Assembly (NCBI RefSeq): GCF_000025345.1
Contig: NC_013757.1
Coordinates: forward strand, 868,001 to 932,000
Direction of reading: 5' to 3'
DNA: 64,000 bases
Source of the DNA: Geodermatophilus obscurus DSM 43160
GTDB taxonomy: Bacteria > Actinomycetota > Actinomycetes > Mycobacteriales > Geodermatophilaceae
Below the pieces are notes generated by a model that saw only the letters and a list, made by a program, of their open reading frames with translations, made no database searches and was not told the DNA's origin. The position numbers were made by a program, and so were the translations under genes. This document shows positions 29,211-37,970 of the stretch, piece after piece (positions within the stretch are counted from its first letter, which is position 1; each line of letters opens with the position of its first letter).

Positions 29211-29813
29211 TCACCCGGCCCAGGAGAACTCCGCGGTGGAGAGCCCGGTCTTCCCCTCGTACCGGATGCCGAAGGCGTCGATCCGCGAGCGCCGCGCCTC
29301 GGCCATCGTCAGGTTCGACCCGGCGGGGTGGAACATGCCGTCGAACCGGACCGGCTGACCGTCCGCCTTGCCGAACGGCACGATGTCCTCGACCTCGAAG
29401 TCGATCGCGTCCCCGACACGGACGCTGTGCAGCAGCCCGTCGTCGGTCATCGTGATGGCGGCCCGTTCCACGCCGACGACCTCACCTACGAGGGGCGCCA
29501 GCCCGCCCATCGGGCCGCCGAGCTGCCCGCCGAAGACCTGGACCAGCTTGTCGAACTGCTCGTCCGTGGCCTGGTCGTCGACGAACATGCCGAGACGCCA
29601 GTTGCCGTCGGTCATCACCTTCGGGGTGTCGATGATCGTCACCACCCTGCGACCCCGGACGTCCGTGCCGTCGACCTCGCCCTGGCGGATGTCGAAGGCC
29701 AGGGTCGCCCGGCAGTAGTCGTAGGTGGCGCCGTGGTCGAGCGAGAGGTTGCACGGGCACATCAGCTCGCATGAGCACGTCTCGGCGTAGCTGCCCTCGA
29801 GGTTCCATGCCAT
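29211..29813 (-). CDS. DUF1326 domain protein
   Basis: A 200-residue soluble protein starting MAWNLEGSYAETCSCELMCPC, the conserved Cys cluster (CSC...CPC) that defines DUF1326 and could bind a metal. The remainder is a beta-rich domain with DTPKVMTDGNWRLGMFVDD. The ATG at 29813 is preceded by the strong ribosome binding site GGAGGGA. It is the first gene of a two-gene operon with DUF2182. The function of this pair is unknown. Confidence 0.85.
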   Translation of the reverse strand: MAWNLEGSYAETCSCELMCPCNLSLDHGATYDYCRATLAFDIRQGEVDGTDVRGRRVVTIIDTPKVMTDGNWRLGMFVDDQATDEQFDKLVQVFGGQLGGPMGGLAPLVGEVVGVERAAITMTDDGLLHSVRVGDAIDFEVEDIVPFGKADGQPVRFDGMFHPAGSNLTMAEARRSRIDAFGIRYEGKTGLSTAEFSWAG

Positions 29814-29883
29814 GGCCGGTTCCCTCCGCGAGGTGGCAAGTCTCCAACCCCGGACGGGACCGGGTCAACCGGCTCCTGAGCGG

Positions 29884-31293
29884 TCAGCGCACCCGGGCGG
29901 CCGCCTCCTTCACGGCGGCCAGCAGGCTCTCCCACTCGTGCAGCGTCGTCCGCGCCCGGCCGCGGGTGGCCCCGAGGGCGACCTCGGCGGCGTCGATGGC
30001 CCGCCAGTCCTCGAGCAGCACCGGGTCGGCACCGTTCGCGCGCAGCGCGGCGACCAGGTCGTCGTCCCCGCTGCCGCCGGGGCGGACCACGCCGGCCGCG
30101 ACGTCGGCCAGCAGCGTGGCGACCGTCTCGCGGGCGTCGTGCTTGTTGGTGCCCACGACCCCGGTCGGCCCGCGCTTGATCCACCCCGCCACGTACTCGC
30201 CGGGGGAGGGCCCCCCGCCGCGCAGCACCCGGCCCAGGTCGTTGGGGACGGTGCCGCGACCCGGGTCGAGCGGCAGCTCGGGCAGCTCGCCGCCGCGGTA
30301 GCCGACCGAGCGGACCACCAGGTCGGCGGGCAGCACGGTCGTCTCGCCGGTGCCCGAGGCGCGGCCGTCGGCGTCCACGACGGTGCGCTCGACCTCGACG
30401 CCGGTCACCCGGTCCTCGCCGAGCAGGCGCACCGGGCGGGCGAAGAACCGCAGGGTCACCGTCGCCCGGCCCGGCTGCGCCGCGTGAGCGGCCCAGTCGC
30501 GCAGCACCGCGAGGTTCCGCGACGCCACCCGGTCGGCCGCCACCCGCTCCTCGGCGGCGGCGTCCAGTTCCAGGTCGGCCGGCTCCACCAGCACGTCGGC
30601 CTCCGCCAGCTCCCCGAGCTCGCGCAGCTCCTGGGTGGTGAAGGTGGCCTGCGCCGGGCCGCGGCGGCCGAGCACGGTGACCCGCTCGACCGGCGCGGCG
30701 GCGAGGGCGTCGAGCACGTGCTGCGGCATGTCGGTGGACTCCAGCTCGGCCGGGGTGCGGGCCAGCACGCGGGCCACGTCGAGCGCGACGTTGCCGACCC
30801 CCACGACGACGACCGAGCGGGCACGTGCCAGCGCGGCCTCGACCGTCGCCCGGTCGGCGTCCGGGTGGCCGGTGTACCAGGCGACCAGCGCGGTGGCGGC
30901 GAGGCTGCCGGGCAGCTCCTCGCCGGGGATGCCCAGCTGCCGGTCCAGCGCGGCGCCGTAGGTGTAGACGACGGCGTCCACCGCGGCGTGCAGCTCGCGG
31001 CAGGAGAGGTCCCGGCCGATCTCCACGTTGCCGACGAAGCGCACCGCCGGGTGGTCCAGCGCCCGGTGCAGCGTGTCGCGGATGGCGCGCATCTTCGGGT
31101 GGTCGGGGGCGATGCCGTGCCGCACCAGGCCGAACGGGGTGGGCAGCCGGTCGATCAGGTCGACGGCGACCGGGACCTCCTGCTGCCGGGTGAGCGCCTC
31201 GGCGGTGTAGATGCCCGCCGGGCCGGCGCCGACGACGGCCACCCGCAGCCGCGGAGGAGGGGACGGGGGACCGGGGTCTTCGTCGGCCGACAC
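29884..31293 (-). CDS. Ferredoxin-NADP+ reductase, FprA-like
   Basis: A 469-residue flavoenzyme of the adrenodoxin-reductase-like FprA group, transferring electrons between NADPH and ferredoxin. The FAD fingerprint VAVVGAGPAGIYTAEAL lies at the N-terminus, then PFGLVRHGIAPDHP. The NADP-binding site is VVVVGVGNVALDVARVL and the C-terminal FAD contact is YVAGWIKRGPTGVVGTNKHDA. An upstream ATG exists at 31302, but CAGGAT (complement of 31301-31306) lies exactly 7 nt before the GTG at 31293, so a leaderless start there is favoured. Confidence 0.92.
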   Translation of the reverse strand: MSADEDPGPPSPPPRLRVAVVGAGPAGIYTAEALTRQQEVPVAVDLIDRLPTPFGLVRHGIAPDHPKMRAIRDTLHRALDHPAVRFVGNVEIGRDLSCRELHAAVDAVVYTYGAALDRQLGIPGEELPGSLAATALVAWYTGHPDADRATVEAALARARSVVVVGVGNVALDVARVLARTPAELESTDMPQHVLDALAAAPVERVTVLGRRGPAQATFTTQELRELGELAEADVLVEPADLELDAAAEERVAADRVASRNLAVLRDWAAHAAQPGRATVTLRFFARPVRLLGEDRVTGVEVERTVVDADGRASGTGETTVLPADLVVRSVGYRGGELPELPLDPGRGTVPNDLGRVLRGGGPSPGEYVAGWIKRGPTGVVGTNKHDARETVATLLADVAAGVVRPGGSGDDDLVAALRANGADPVLLEDWRAIDAAEVALGATRGRARTTLHEWESLLAAVKEAAARVR

Positions 31294-31361
31294 GTCACGC
31301 ATCCTGACCCGCCCGGGTGGGCAAGCACCAGGCTCCGAGAACCGAGAGCTGGAGGCAGCCC

Positions 31362-31673
31362 GTGTCCGTCGTCGTCGTCGCCACCATCACCCCGCAGTCG
31401 GAGCACGCCCGGGCGGTCAGGGAGGCCGTGCTGTCCGCCGTTCCGCAGGTGCACGCGGAGGAGGGGTGCGAGCGCTACGCGCCGCACGAGGCACGCGACG
31501 GCTCCCTGGTCATGATCGAGCAGTGGGCGAGCCCGGAGGCGCTGGCCGCGCACGGCAGGGGCGAGCCGTTCACCGAGCTGTCGCGGCAGCTGGAGGGCAA
31601 GCTCGCCGGCACCCCGGAGCTGCAGGTGCTCAGTCCGGTCCCGACAGGGGACGACGCCAAGGGCGTTCTGTAG
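31362..31673 (+). CDS. Antibiotic biosynthesis monooxygenase-fold protein (YgiN-like)
   Basis: A 103-residue ferredoxin-like alpha/beta protein of the ABM superfamily. VVVVATITPQSEHARAVREAV is strand 1 and helix 1; CERYAPHEARDGSLVMIEQWASPEALAAH contains the expected His and aromatic residues. Members are quinol monooxygenases or structural relatives. GTG at 31362 follows GGAGG at 31351-31355. Its 3' end overlaps the convergent secreted-protein gene by 44 bp. Physiological role unknown. Confidence 0.82.
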   Translation: MSVVVVATITPQSEHARAVREAVLSAVPQVHAEEGCERYAPHEARDGSLVMIEQWASPEALAAHGRGEPFTELSRQLEGKLAGTPELQVLSPVPTGDDAKGVL

Positions 31674-32493
31674 GGCAGCTGTGGTCGTGGTCCAGCCCGT
31701 CGACGACGTACTGGGTGAGCACCACGTCCCCGCCGTCGACGAGGGGGTCGCGCAGGCACGCGGCGCGGGCGCCGGCGAGGGACCTCGCGCCGGCCAGCCA
31801 GCTGTCGAGGTCGTGCAGCGGGCTGTCCTCGGGCACCACACCGGTGATCCGCCGCCACTGGTGGCCGGTGGAGTACACACCGACGTCCGCGCCGGTGGCC
31901 GCGAGGCGGGCGAGCATCCCCTCGAGCGCCGCGCGGTTGCGGGCGCGGGCGGGTGCGGAGCCGGTCTGCCAGGTGTTCGTCGTCTCGACGTCGAGCCACC
32001 AGGTGTGGTCCCCCGGGTCGGGGTCGACGCCGGCGGCCTCGGCGGCGGGGACGAAGAAGTTCGTCACCGTGACGGCGGTCCGCTCCCACCCGTACTGCCA
32101 CGAGCAGGCCCGGCTGTTGTCGCCCGCGCAGCGCCCGTACGGGGTGCGGCCGCGTGCGGGCCAGGTGGTCACCCGGTCGCGGACCTGGCCGGGGTTGGCC
32201 GTGTTGACGTAGAGCTGCAGCCGCGGCTGGGCCGCCACCGCGCCGGTGGTCCGCTCCGCCGCCCACGCCAGCTGCTCGGCCAGGCAGGGGTTGGGCCGGG
32301 TCGCCAGCCCGCCGTTGACGCCGACGACGGCGAACGCGGGGTCGTCGGGGAGCGCGTCGTCGCACTGCGGGTAGGAGACGTCGTAGCCGACCTCGGCGTC
32401 GTCCCCCGGGTGGGCCGCTGCGGCCGGCACGCCGAGGGCCAGGGACGCCGCGGCGAGCGCCGCCGCCCCGAGAACGCGCCCCCCGCCGGCCAT
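31630..32493 (-). CDS. Secreted GH25-like (DUF1906-type) TIM-barrel protein
   Basis: A 287-residue protein with a Sec signal peptide (residues about 1-27, GVPAAAAHP cleavage). The mature part starts GYDVSYPQCDDALP and includes FAVVGVNGGLATRPNPC, LYVNTANPG, WWLDVETTNTWQ and GVYSTGHQW, a layout resembling glycoside hydrolase family 25 lysozyme-like barrels. WLDVETT would hold the catalytic-type acids. Cysteines could form disulfides outside the cell. It may act on the wall, or only bind it. The stop lies inside the convergent ABM gene. Confidence 0.65.
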   Translation of the reverse strand: MAGGGRVLGAAALAAASLALGVPAAAAHPGDDAEVGYDVSYPQCDDALPDDPAFAVVGVNGGLATRPNPCLAEQLAWAAERTTGAVAAQPRLQLYVNTANPGQVRDRVTTWPARGRTPYGRCAGDNSRACSWQYGWERTAVTVTNFFVPAAEAAGVDPDPGDHTWWLDVETTNTWQTGSAPARARNRAALEGMLARLAATGADVGVYSTGHQWRRITGVVPEDSPLHDLDSWLAGARSLAGARAACLRDPLVDGGDVVLTQYVVDGLDHDHSCPTERPWRRPLSGPD

Positions 32494-32531
32494 GCTCCAC
32501 GATAGGCCGGGAGGGGCCCGCGGTCACCGGG

Positions 32532-33341
32532 TCAGACGGCCTGGCAGACCGGGCACCAGTAGAGGTTGCGGCCCACCATCACCTGGGTCTGCACCGGCGT
32601 CGCGCACACCCGGCAGGGCAGCCCGGTGCGCCGGTAGACGTAGTGCGCGTCCTCCCGCCGGACGGCGCCGCCGCGGCGGGTGCGGTGCTCCGGGCGGGTG
32701 GTGACGATCCGGCCCATCCGGACGCCGGCGCGCATGAGCACCACCAGGTCCGCCCACATCGCCGCCCAGGTGCCGGCGTCGACGTCCCGGCCCGGACGGA
32801 ACGGCGAGACGCCGTGCCGGAAGAGGATCTCGGCGCGGTAGACGTTGCCGACGCCGGCGAGCACCGACTGGTCCATGAGCAGCGCGCCGATCGCGGTGCG
32901 GCTGCCGGCGATCCGCCGGTGGGCGACCGCGCCGTCGCTGCGCGGCCGCAGCGGGTCGGGCCCGAGCCGGTCGAGGATGCGGTCGACCTCCGGTGCGGCG
33001 AGGACCTCGCAGGCGGTGGCGCCGCGCAGGTCGGTCCAGACACCCAGGCCGTCGGGGCCCTCGCCCTGCCAGCGCATCCGCAGCGCCCCGCGCGGGGGCG
33101 GCGGGGTGCCGGTGCCGGCGGTGTAGCTGCCGTACAGCCCCAGGTGCACGTGCAGGATGTCGGCGCCGAAGCAGGCGAACAGGTGCTTGCCGTGGGCGGT
33201 CACCTCGTCGAGCACCCGGTCGTCGAGCAGCGCCGCGCCGGCGGCGAAGCGGCCCTGGGGACTCGTGACGTGCACGGGTCGTCCGGCGAACGCCAGCGAC
33301 TGGTCCCGGGCCAGCCGGTGCAGCGTGTGGCCCTCAGGCAC
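32532..33341 (-). CDS. Endonuclease VIII / formamidopyrimidine-DNA glycosylase family (Nei2-like)
   Basis: A 269-residue bifunctional DNA glycosylase/AP lyase for oxidised bases. The N-terminal PEGHT gives the catalytic Pro and Glu after Met removal, and HGKHLF the conserved Lys. The helix-two-turn-helix region LLMDQSVLAGVGNVYRAEILF contacts DNA, and a C-terminal zinc finger has CRVC and CPVC. PEGHT and the finger fit actinobacterial Nei2 better than Fpg. It lies beside photolyase, a DNA-repair pair fitting a UV-exposed organism. Confidence 0.9.
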   Translation of the reverse strand: MPEGHTLHRLARDQSLAFAGRPVHVTSPQGRFAAGAALLDDRVLDEVTAHGKHLFACFGADILHVHLGLYGSYTAGTGTPPPPRGALRMRWQGEGPDGLGVWTDLRGATACEVLAAPEVDRILDRLGPDPLRPRSDGAVAHRRIAGSRTAIGALLMDQSVLAGVGNVYRAEILFRHGVSPFRPGRDVDAGTWAAMWADLVVLMRAGVRMGRIVTTRPEHRTRRGGAVRREDAHYVYRRTGLPCRVCATPVQTQVMVGRNLYWCPVCQAV

Positions 33342-33421
33342 GGGCGGCTCGGCACGTCATGTGCCCAGCTTCACCGCTGACCGGCGACTCCGCCACGACG
33401 GCGCGGTGAGCCCGGCGACAC

Positions 33422-34786
33422 TCAGCGGTCGCGGACCTGTTCGTAGCGCTCCAGCGCCACCCGTCGCTCCTCGGCGTGGTCGACGATCGGCAGCGGGTAC
33501 CCGTCGGGGACGCCGTCCGGTGCGAGCCACGGCTCGTGCACGTGGCGCGCCGGGACGTCGCGCAGCTCGGGGACCCAGCGGCGCACGTAGTCGCCGTCCG
33601 GGTCGAACTCCCGGCCCTGCCGGGTGGGGTTGAAGACCCGGTAGTAGGGCGAGGCGTCGGTGCCGGTGCCGGCGACCCACTGCCAGCCGTGGTTGTTGCT
33701 GGCCAGGTCGCCGTCGACGAGGTGCTGCATGAAGTACCGGGCGCCGCGGCGCCAGTCGACGTGCAGGTCCTTGACCAGGAACGACGCGATGATCATCCGC
33801 ACGCGGTTGTGCACGTAGGCCTCACCGAGGAGCTGGCGCATCCCGGCGTCGACGATCGGGTAGCCGGTGCGGCCCCGGGCCCAGGCGGCGAAGCGTTCGT
33901 CGGCGTCCGGGCCGGTGTCGTAGGCCATCGCGTGCATCCGCTCGTCGAGGGGCTCGCGGGCGGACTCCGGGCGGTGCCACAGGACGTCGGCGTAGAAGTC
34001 CCGCCAGGCCAGCTCGTTGCGGAAGCTATCGGCGGAGTCGGAGTCGAGGTCCTCGAGGTCGGCCAGCAGCGTGCGCGGGTGCACGCAGCCGTACTTGAGG
34101 TAGGCCGACAGCCGGCTGGTGCCGTCGCTGCCCGGGGTGTTGCGGGTGCTCTTGTAGCCCTCCAGCCGCTCGGCGCGGAAGCGCCGCCAGGCGTCGGAGG
34201 CGGCGGCCTCACCGGCCGGGGGCAGCCGGACGCCGTCCAGGCCGGGGACCTCGGGCGGGTCCTCGGAGCGGACGCCGGTGCTCCAGGGCACCGCGTCCGG
34301 CCGCGGTGCCGGGTCGCGCCAGCCGTGCTCGCGCCAGGCGCGGGCGAAGGGGGAGAAGACGCGGAACGGCGTCCCGTCGGACTTGGTGACCCGGCCCGGG
34401 GTCACCGCGTACGGGGAGCCGGTGCGCACGAGCGGCACGTCGCCCAGTGCCCGCTCGACCGCCGCGTCGCGCTCCCGGCCGTAGGGGCCGGTGTCGGCGG
34501 AGACGTGCACGCTGCCCGCGCCCACCTCGCGGACCAGGTCCGGCAGCACGCGCGCCGGGTCGCCGCTGCGCATCACCAGGGCGCCGTCCACCTGCGCGCC
34601 GAGGTCGGCGAGGCAGTCCAGGAGGAACTGCCGCCGCGGCAGGCCGGAGGGACCCCACAGCCGGGGGTCGAAGACGAACACCGGGACGACGGCGCCGTCC
34701 GGCCCGGCCGCCTCGCGGGCGTCGAGCAGGGCCGGGTGGTCGGCCAGCCTCAGGTCGCGGCGGAACCAGAGCAGCGCGGTGGGCAC
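33422..34786 (-). CDS. phrB: Deoxyribodipyrimidine photolyase
   Basis: A 454-residue photolyase that repairs cyclobutane pyrimidine dimers with blue light. The N-terminal antenna domain (LLWFRRDLRLADHPAL) is followed by the FAD-binding domain with GRTGYPIVDAGMRQL, HNRVRMIIASFLVKDL, the NNHGWQWVAGTGTDASPYYRVFNP signature and GDYVRRWVPEL. The GTG start at 34786 has TACGCT seven nt upstream, a leaderless layout. It is near the Nei-type glycosylase gene. Confidence 0.95.
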   Translation of the reverse strand: MPTALLWFRRDLRLADHPALLDAREAAGPDGAVVPVFVFDPRLWGPSGLPRRQFLLDCLADLGAQVDGALVMRSGDPARVLPDLVREVGAGSVHVSADTGPYGRERDAAVERALGDVPLVRTGSPYAVTPGRVTKSDGTPFRVFSPFARAWREHGWRDPAPRPDAVPWSTGVRSEDPPEVPGLDGVRLPPAGEAAASDAWRRFRAERLEGYKSTRNTPGSDGTSRLSAYLKYGCVHPRTLLADLEDLDSDSADSFRNELAWRDFYADVLWHRPESAREPLDERMHAMAYDTGPDADERFAAWARGRTGYPIVDAGMRQLLGEAYVHNRVRMIIASFLVKDLHVDWRRGARYFMQHLVDGDLASNNHGWQWVAGTGTDASPYYRVFNPTRQGREFDPDGDYVRRWVPELRDVPARHVHEPWLAPDGVPDGYPLPIVDHAEERRVALERYEQVRDR

Positions 34787-34840
34787 GCGCGCGAGCGTAG
34801 GCAGCTCCCGGCGGCCGCGCAGTCCAGGCGGCCGAGCAGG

Positions 34841-35161
34841 TCAGCGGTCGGCGGTGGCCAGGCCGAAGTGCGGCCGGTCGTCCTCGGCGACGAGGTCGAC
34901 GTACTCGGGGTGCTGCTGGATGTAGTGGCGCACGAACGAGCAGTAGGGCAGCACGGTCAGCCCGCGCTCCCGGGCGGCGGCGAGCACGCCGGCGACGAGC
35001 AGCGAGCCGATCCCGCGGCCGCCGACTGAGGGGTCGACCTCGGTGTGCGGCAGCGCCATGGTGCCGTTCTCGACGTGGTAACTCGCCAGGCCGACGACAC
35101 GGTCGCCGAGACGGACCTCGAAGCGCCCTCGATCCGGGACGTCGACCACGCTCGTCTCCAT
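34841..35161 (-). CDS. GNAT family N-acetyltransferase (YjdJ-like)
   Basis: A 106-residue minimal GNAT protein. The core acetyl-CoA site VGGRGIGSLLVAGVLAAARERG follows HTEVDPS, and CSFVRHYIQQHPEYVDLV is the typical end of the GCN5-related YjdJ/NATD1 group. Proteins of this size acetylate unknown small substrates or act as single-domain enzymes. The ATG at 35161 gives the full family length. It is convergent with nothing and is followed by phrB on the same strand. Confidence 0.88.
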   Translation of the reverse strand: METSVVDVPDRGRFEVRLGDRVVGLASYHVENGTMALPHTEVDPSVGGRGIGSLLVAGVLAAARERGLTVLPYCSFVRHYIQQHPEYVDLVAEDDRPHFGLATADR

Positions 35162-35312
35162 GCTGGGCCTCCCCCTCCGCTCGCCCCGGCGCCGTTGCCA
35201 GGACTCGGCATGCGTTCAGAGACGGTAACGCCTCGCAGCGCCCGAGGGTGCCGCTGCGCAGGGGCATGTCGCCCCTGTGAGCGACACGCGGACGGCTGGG
35301 TAGGGGCCGTGC

Positions 35313-35486
35313 ATGCCCTTCGACTTCCGCCTGACCAAGCGCCTCGGACCCCTCCACCTGCACCTCAGCCGCCGCGGGATCTCGCCCAGCCTGCACGTGG
35401 GCCCGGTGGGTTACAGCCCCCGCGGACGCCGCTGGTCGGTGCGCCTGCCCGGGCCGTTCCGGTACGTGTTCTCGCGGCGCCGCTGA
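35313..35486 (+). CDS. DUF4236-like small basic protein
   Basis: A 57-residue protein starting MPFDFRLTKRLGPLHLHLSRRGISPSLHVGPV. The pattern of an F-R, SRRG, SxHVGP and GxRxSVRLPG core is that of DUF4236-type small proteins found in many bacteria. It is strongly basic, with no membrane helix. The ATG at 35313 is the only sensible start and it ends 2 bp before the convergent hypothetical gene. Function unknown. Confidence 0.7.
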   Translation: MPFDFRLTKRLGPLHLHLSRRGISPSLHVGPVGYSPRGRRWSVRLPGPFRYVFSRRR

Positions 35487-35488
35487 CC

Positions 35489-35785
35489 TCAGGGCCGGGG
35501 GTTGGTCCGCGTCCAGCCGCGGTCGTCCCGCCGTCCGCCGAGTGCGGCCCGGCAGCGGCGGCAGACGTCCTGCACCTCCTCGGCGTGGCGGCCGGACTCC
35601 GGCTGGACGTCGGCCCAGCTGACGTGCGGGAAGCGGGCCAGCCGCGACCTGCTCAGCGACAGGCCGCAGACCGTCTCGTTGCGCCCGCGCTCCCAGCCGT
35701 GGACCTCGCCGGCGGGGTAGCGGATGCCGTCGTCGGGGTCGACCCACTGGCCGGCGGCCGCGACCGCCGCGTTGCGTAGTGCCAT
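35489..35785 (-). CDS. Conserved hypothetical protein with CxxC motif
   Basis: A 98-residue soluble protein. The central part YPAGEVHGWERGRNETVCGLSLS, then FPHVSWADVQ and VQDVCRRCRAAL, looks conserved. One Cys, His residues and a terminal CxxC suggest a zinc site. I do not recognise a named family. It is transcribed away from the pseudogene region at 35.8 kb and convergently with the DUF4236-like gene. Confidence 0.6.
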   Translation of the reverse strand: MALRNAAVAAAGQWVDPDDGIRYPAGEVHGWERGRNETVCGLSLSRSRLARFPHVSWADVQPESGRHAEEVQDVCRRCRAALGGRRDDRGWTRTNPRP

Positions 35786-35814
35786 GGCGGCTGCGGTACC
35801 CGCGTCCTCACCGC

Positions 35815-35998
35815 TCAGGCGGCCCGCTGCCCAGCCGATCGTCCCGGCAGGGCCCGGCCCAGCGCCGGCGCGCCCACCCCGGCGAGCACGACGGTGAGCA
35901 GGGCGACCCGCAGGCTGGTCGCATCCGCCAGGGCGCCCACCGTGGCGGGGAGACGAGGAAGCCGATCCGCAGCAGCCAGTTGATCACTGCCAGGTCGG
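35815..35998 (-). pseudogene. Remnant of an MFS transporter C-terminus
   Basis: On the minus strand one frame reads AVINWLLRIGFLVSPP and a second frame continues TVGALADATSLRVALL to an in-frame stop. Together they are the usual last two helices of a 12-helix MFS transporter (GFLVxPPxIGALADATSLR). One missing base near 35,940 separates the frames, and the first about 350 codons are absent. It is a decayed gene fragment. Confidence 0.65.
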
Positions 35999-36163
35999 TC
36001 CCGTGCGGCAGTCCGGGGAGTTCGTCCGCCGCCTGGTAGCGCAGGGGGCTCGGGGTCGGCGGGTCGATCGCGCGCCCGCCACGTGAGCACCCGTCGCGCT
36101 CGGTCGTGACCCCCACCATGACCTCTGGCACCTGGCAGGGACGCCTCACCGGCCGACGCTCTG

Positions 36164-37528
36164 GTGGTGACCACCGAGAAGGCACCCACCCTCCCGCCGG
36201 AATCCGCCCCGCTCGCACCGCGGCGAGGACCGATCCGGTGGATCGTCGCCACGTCCCTGGGCGTCGGCCTGGTCGCCGCGCTCGTCCTCGTGCTGGTGGT
36301 CTTCGCCGGGGCGCGCGAGCACGTCATCACCGGGTCGGCGCTGCTGGGCTTCGCACTTGGCTGGGCGGTGCTGGCGGTGCTGTCGATCCGGCTGACCACC
36401 CAGCCGCAGCGCTGGGCGTTCGTCCCGGCCGCCGGGATGGCCGGCACCGGGCTGGGGCTGCTGGTCCTCGCCCCGGGCGACGGTGGGCTGACCGCCGCCG
36501 GCTGGGTGTGGCCGGCGGTCCTCCTCGCACTCGCCGTCTGGATGGGCGCCCGCATCCGCCGTGACCTGGCCGCGGGCTGCGGCCGCCGGCTGCTCTACCC
36601 GGTCGTGGTGCTCATGGCCGTGGCAGCCGTGGGCGGCATGGCCGGGACCGTCGCGGTCGCCGGCCACCGCAGCCCCGTCGCGCCCGGGCAGTCCTACGAC
36701 GTGGGCGGTTACCGGATGCACCTGGACTGCACCGGCTCCGGCAGTCCCACCGTCGTGCTGCAGGGCGGGCTCGGTTCCATGTCGTCGTCCGGGGGGCGCG
36801 TCGCGCCGGCCGTCAGCCGGACCACCCGGGTGTGCGCCTACGACCGCGCCGGGCAGGGCTGGAGCGACGACTCGCCGCACGCGCCGGATGGCCTGCAGGC
36901 CGCCGCCGATCTGCACACCCTGCTCGGCCGGGCCGGCGAGGACGGGCCGTACGTGCTCGTCGGGCACTCGACCGGCGGCAGCTACGCGATGACCTACGCC
37001 GCCCGCCATCCCCAGCAGGTCGCCGGGGTGGTCCTGCTGGACGGTGCCGACCCCTACCAGGTCACCGCCGCCTCCACCGTGGCCGACGCGAACGCCCCTG
37101 CCGAGCTCGCGCTGCTGCCCAGCCTCGCTCGACTCGGCATCGGGCACCTCGTCCCGGCCTCCGTGTGGTCCAGCCTGCCCGAGCCGGCAGCCGGACAGGT
37201 CCAGGCGTTCGCGGCCAGTCCCCGCAGCTGGCGGAACGTCCGTGACGAGTTCGCCGCCATGCCTGCGCTGTTCGGCCAAGCTCAGGCGCTCACCACCCTC
37301 GGGAGTACGCCGCTAATCGTCCTCACCGCCGCAGGGCACGACGCGGACCCGCGGTGGTCCGCCGCGCAGGAGCGGATGGCCGCGCTGTCCACGAACAGCA
37401 GCCACCGCCACGCGGACGCCACGCACAACGCCCTGCTGGACGAGGAGCGCGGAGCCCAGGCGTCCGGGCGGGCCATCGAAGACGTCGTCGAGGCGGTGCG
37501 CACCGGCACACCGCTCGAGCCGGCCTGA
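36164..37528 (+). CDS. Membrane-anchored alpha/beta hydrolase
   Basis: A 454-residue protein. Residues 1-165 hold about five membrane helices, and the rest is an alpha/beta hydrolase. The oxyanion strand VVLQGGLGSMSSS, CAYDRAGQGWSDD, the nucleophile elbow VGHSTGGSYAM (Ser near residue 268) and the probable catalytic His in HADATHNALLDEE are visible. A hydrolase fused to a helical membrane domain suggests action on a lipid or peptide at the cell surface. It lies just left of the mobile element. Start GTG at 36164 or 36167. Confidence 0.82.
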   Translation: MVTTEKAPTLPPESAPLAPRRGPIRWIVATSLGVGLVAALVLVLVVFAGAREHVITGSALLGFALGWAVLAVLSIRLTTQPQRWAFVPAAGMAGTGLGLLVLAPGDGGLTAAGWVWPAVLLALAVWMGARIRRDLAAGCGRRLLYPVVVLMAVAAVGGMAGTVAVAGHRSPVAPGQSYDVGGYRMHLDCTGSGSPTVVLQGGLGSMSSSGGRVAPAVSRTTRVCAYDRAGQGWSDDSPHAPDGLQAAADLHTLLGRAGEDGPYVLVGHSTGGSYAMTYAARHPQQVAGVVLLDGADPYQVTAASTVADANAPAELALLPSLARLGIGHLVPASVWSSLPEPAAGQVQAFAASPRSWRNVRDEFAAMPALFGQAQALTTLGSTPLIVLTAAGHDADPRWSAAQERMAALSTNSSHRHADATHNALLDEERGAQASGRAIEDVVEAVRTGTPLEPA

Positions 37529-37584
37529 CCCCAGCCGGCCATGACCACCGGTCCGCCCCGACAGGCCGAACCGTCGAGCTCGTG

Positions 37585-37634
37585 GGTGCCCCCGGCAGGA
37601 TTCGAACCTGCGACACACGGTTTAGGAAACCGAT
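37585..37634. repeat. attL: displaced 3' end of tRNA-Arg
   Basis: A 50-bp sequence identical to 51499-51548. It contains the complement of the T-arm (GGATTCGAACC) and the anticodon arm of tRNA-Arg, but then diverges, so it is not a working tRNA. It is the left attachment site of the element. Confidence 0.9.
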
Positions 37635-37736
37635 CTAGGCATGGTCTTGACCTGGGCTTCGGTCGCTCATTGCGGCTTTGACCTGCGGTGTTGTGCCGAG
37701 CTGATGAGTGCTGTCGACGGCCCTTGACGGACATTT

Positions 37737-37755
37737 TGCTGACCGAGTGCTGACC
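37737..37755. other. Possible integrase arm-type sites, left end
   Basis: TGCTGACC occurs twice (37737-37744 and 37748-37755), 11 bp apart, about 100 bp inside attL. The same octamer pair with 11-bp spacing is present near the right end (51413-51431). The symmetric placement suggests arm-type binding sites for the tyrosine integrase. Confidence 0.45.
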
Positions 37756-37865
37756 AGATGTCCGGCAGGCCCGAGTAGCCGTGCGTGGGACCTCTCCGGC
37801 TCTGGCGCCCCGCGCCGATGCTGGAGGTGCCGCCTCCCACCCGGCGGCAGTGTTCCGCCTGTCTC

Positions 37866-37970
37866 GGTCGCCGGAAGGGCGCTTCGCGTCCCTGCGGGAT
37901 GGGCCTCCGGCCCACCCTTCCCCCGCCCTGCGACAGCCAGAGGAGCGCCGGTTGTGGGGAAGCAGACAGG
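37866..37970. repeat. About 105-bp direct repeat, left copy
   Basis: This copy is about 90% identical to 40276-40379. Both begin GGTCGCCGGAAGGGCGC and end GACAGG and include a GGGATGGGCC / GGCCCACCC hairpin. The two copies flank the MFS transporter gene in the same orientation. The region from attL to the MFS gene (37,635-38,647) shows no credible gene. It also has GTCAATC-type repeats at 38,111-38,137 with about 10-bp spacing. Confidence 0.8.

Noticed and set aside
37585..37650. A second tRNA-Arg gene
   Set aside because: Only the 3' 50 bp match; the D-arm and 5' acceptor strand are absent, so it is an attachment-site fragment.
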